From Chthonomonadaceae bacterium (lineage in GTDB: Bacteria; Armatimonadota; Chthonomonadetes; Chthonomonadales; Chthonomonadaceae): 64,000 nucleotides of DNA. Positions 63,725 through 64,000 of this stretch are shown here, piece by piece. Position 1 is the stretch's first letter. Every line of letters starts with the position of its first letter. The translations under genes were made by a program, and so were the position numbers. The stretch is from assembly GCA_025352825.1 (NCBI GenBank), contig JANXSG010000218.1, positions 1 through 64,000 of the forward strand, read 5' to 3'. The notes below the pieces were generated by a model that did no database searches, had not been told where the DNA came from, and saw only the letters and a program-made list of their open reading frames with translations.

Positions 63725-63964
63725 ATGCCTGTCGAAGAGAGAGAACCTGAAGTTGCAGATTTAGACACCACGATGCCGCCTATTTTTGGGCGATGCCCCG
63801 TCTGCGGTAAACATTTGCGCCCACGAGATAGATACACCGGAGAACCAGCCGCCCCACCCGTAGGCGCAGGCATACTTTCACGGGCAAAATGTGATAAATG
63901 CGGAGCTATCATTGAGTACATGGGTAATGGAGTCTGGCGCGCAGTAGACCCTGTAGAACTTTAG
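63725..63964 (+). CDS. small zinc-ribbon protein
   Basis: The 79-residue protein starts at the ATG after GGAGGT. It has two Cys pairs (GRCPVCGKHL, AKCDKCGAIIEYM) that form one zinc ribbon, after an acidic N-terminal stretch. The last residues are WRAVDPVEL. No family is recognised; it is complete, ending 36 bases before the window edge. Confidence 0.7.
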   Translation: MPVEEREPEVADLDTTMPPIFGRCPVCGKHLRPRDRYTGEPAAPPVGAGILSRAKCDKCGAIIEYMGNGVWRAVDPVEL

Positions 63965-64000
63965 ATGATTGCTAAATTTCATAAGAGATCGACCAATAAA

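Overview
The window is ordinary bacterial chromosome of moderate GC by eye, with many intergenic repeats. It most resembles Armatimonadota: both recognisable prepilins carry the N-terminal signature AILFPVFxQxREKAR that I associate with that phylum, and a PEP-CTERM protein and many TTG or GTG starts with good ribosome sites fit. This placement is inference; no rRNA is present. Three tRNA genes (Glu, Leu, Val) lie near 56.3-56.5 kb. I saw no prophage, insertion sequence with a transposase, or CRISPR array.

Layout. 0-6 kb: the end of a DUF47 (PhoU-like) gene, then a structured leader RNA candidate followed by PEP-CTERM protein, DUF4331 protein, TPR protein and a NicO-type Ni/Co transporter with a His-rich loop. 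6-8.2 kb: a pilin-like gene, a dead toxin-antitoxin remnant and a MITE-like repeat. 8.2-15.2 kb: Gfo/Idh/MocA oxidoreductase, HEAT-like protein and a LarA-family nickel enzyme; then TPR, YfhO and a frameshifted dinD. 15.3-21.1 kb (minus): HAD phosphatase, zinc-ribbon protein, gyrB, a Lys/Ala/Met-rich exported protein and a lipid kinase. 21.3-23.9 kb: GH29 fucosidase, DUF423 protein and an amidohydrolase, a likely fucose module. 23.9-28.8 kb (minus): glpK, a cytochrome c/copper-monooxygenase-like protein, a redoxin and a GH57 enzyme. 29-31.9 kb: M20 amidohydrolase, nikR and a prepilin. 31.9-34.2 kb is gene-poor. 34.2-39.6 kb: FAD oxidoreductase, sugar-phosphate isomerase-like protein, clpB and ridA. 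39.9-52.2 kb (minus): CBS-GGDEF protein, a WalJ-like hydrolase, ftsY, a TSUP permease, an M16 peptidase, a PilT-like ATPase, hppA and a FliA/WhiG-type sigma factor. 52.6-59 kb: outer-membrane-like protein, YncE/phosphoesterase fusion, tRNAs, acetyltransferase and acetyl-ester hydrolase. 59.1-62 kb: a copper module (copA, copZ-like, csoR) with an operator inside its promoter. 62-64 kb: lipoprotein, prepilin, repeat and zinc-ribbon protein.

How it works together. Three separate loci concern nickel: the regulator NikR, the nickel enzyme LarA and a NicO-type transporter whose operon also carries the uncharacterised DUF4331 and TPR proteins. That operon, with its three-way-junction leader, is the best candidate here for an undescribed system. 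Copper is handled by a complete CsoR-regulated efflux operon. Several genes suggest sugar or polymer use (GH29, GH57, acetyl-ester hydrolase, Gfo/Idh/MocA, LarA, sugar isomerase-like protein).

Repeats shape the window. A MITE-like family (five copies, ends TGAGGTAATTGCAAAAG) encodes the C-terminal tail of one gene and abuts the start of another. A second stem-loop family has two copies, one flanked by a near-perfect 21-bp direct repeat at the end of the DUF4331 gene.
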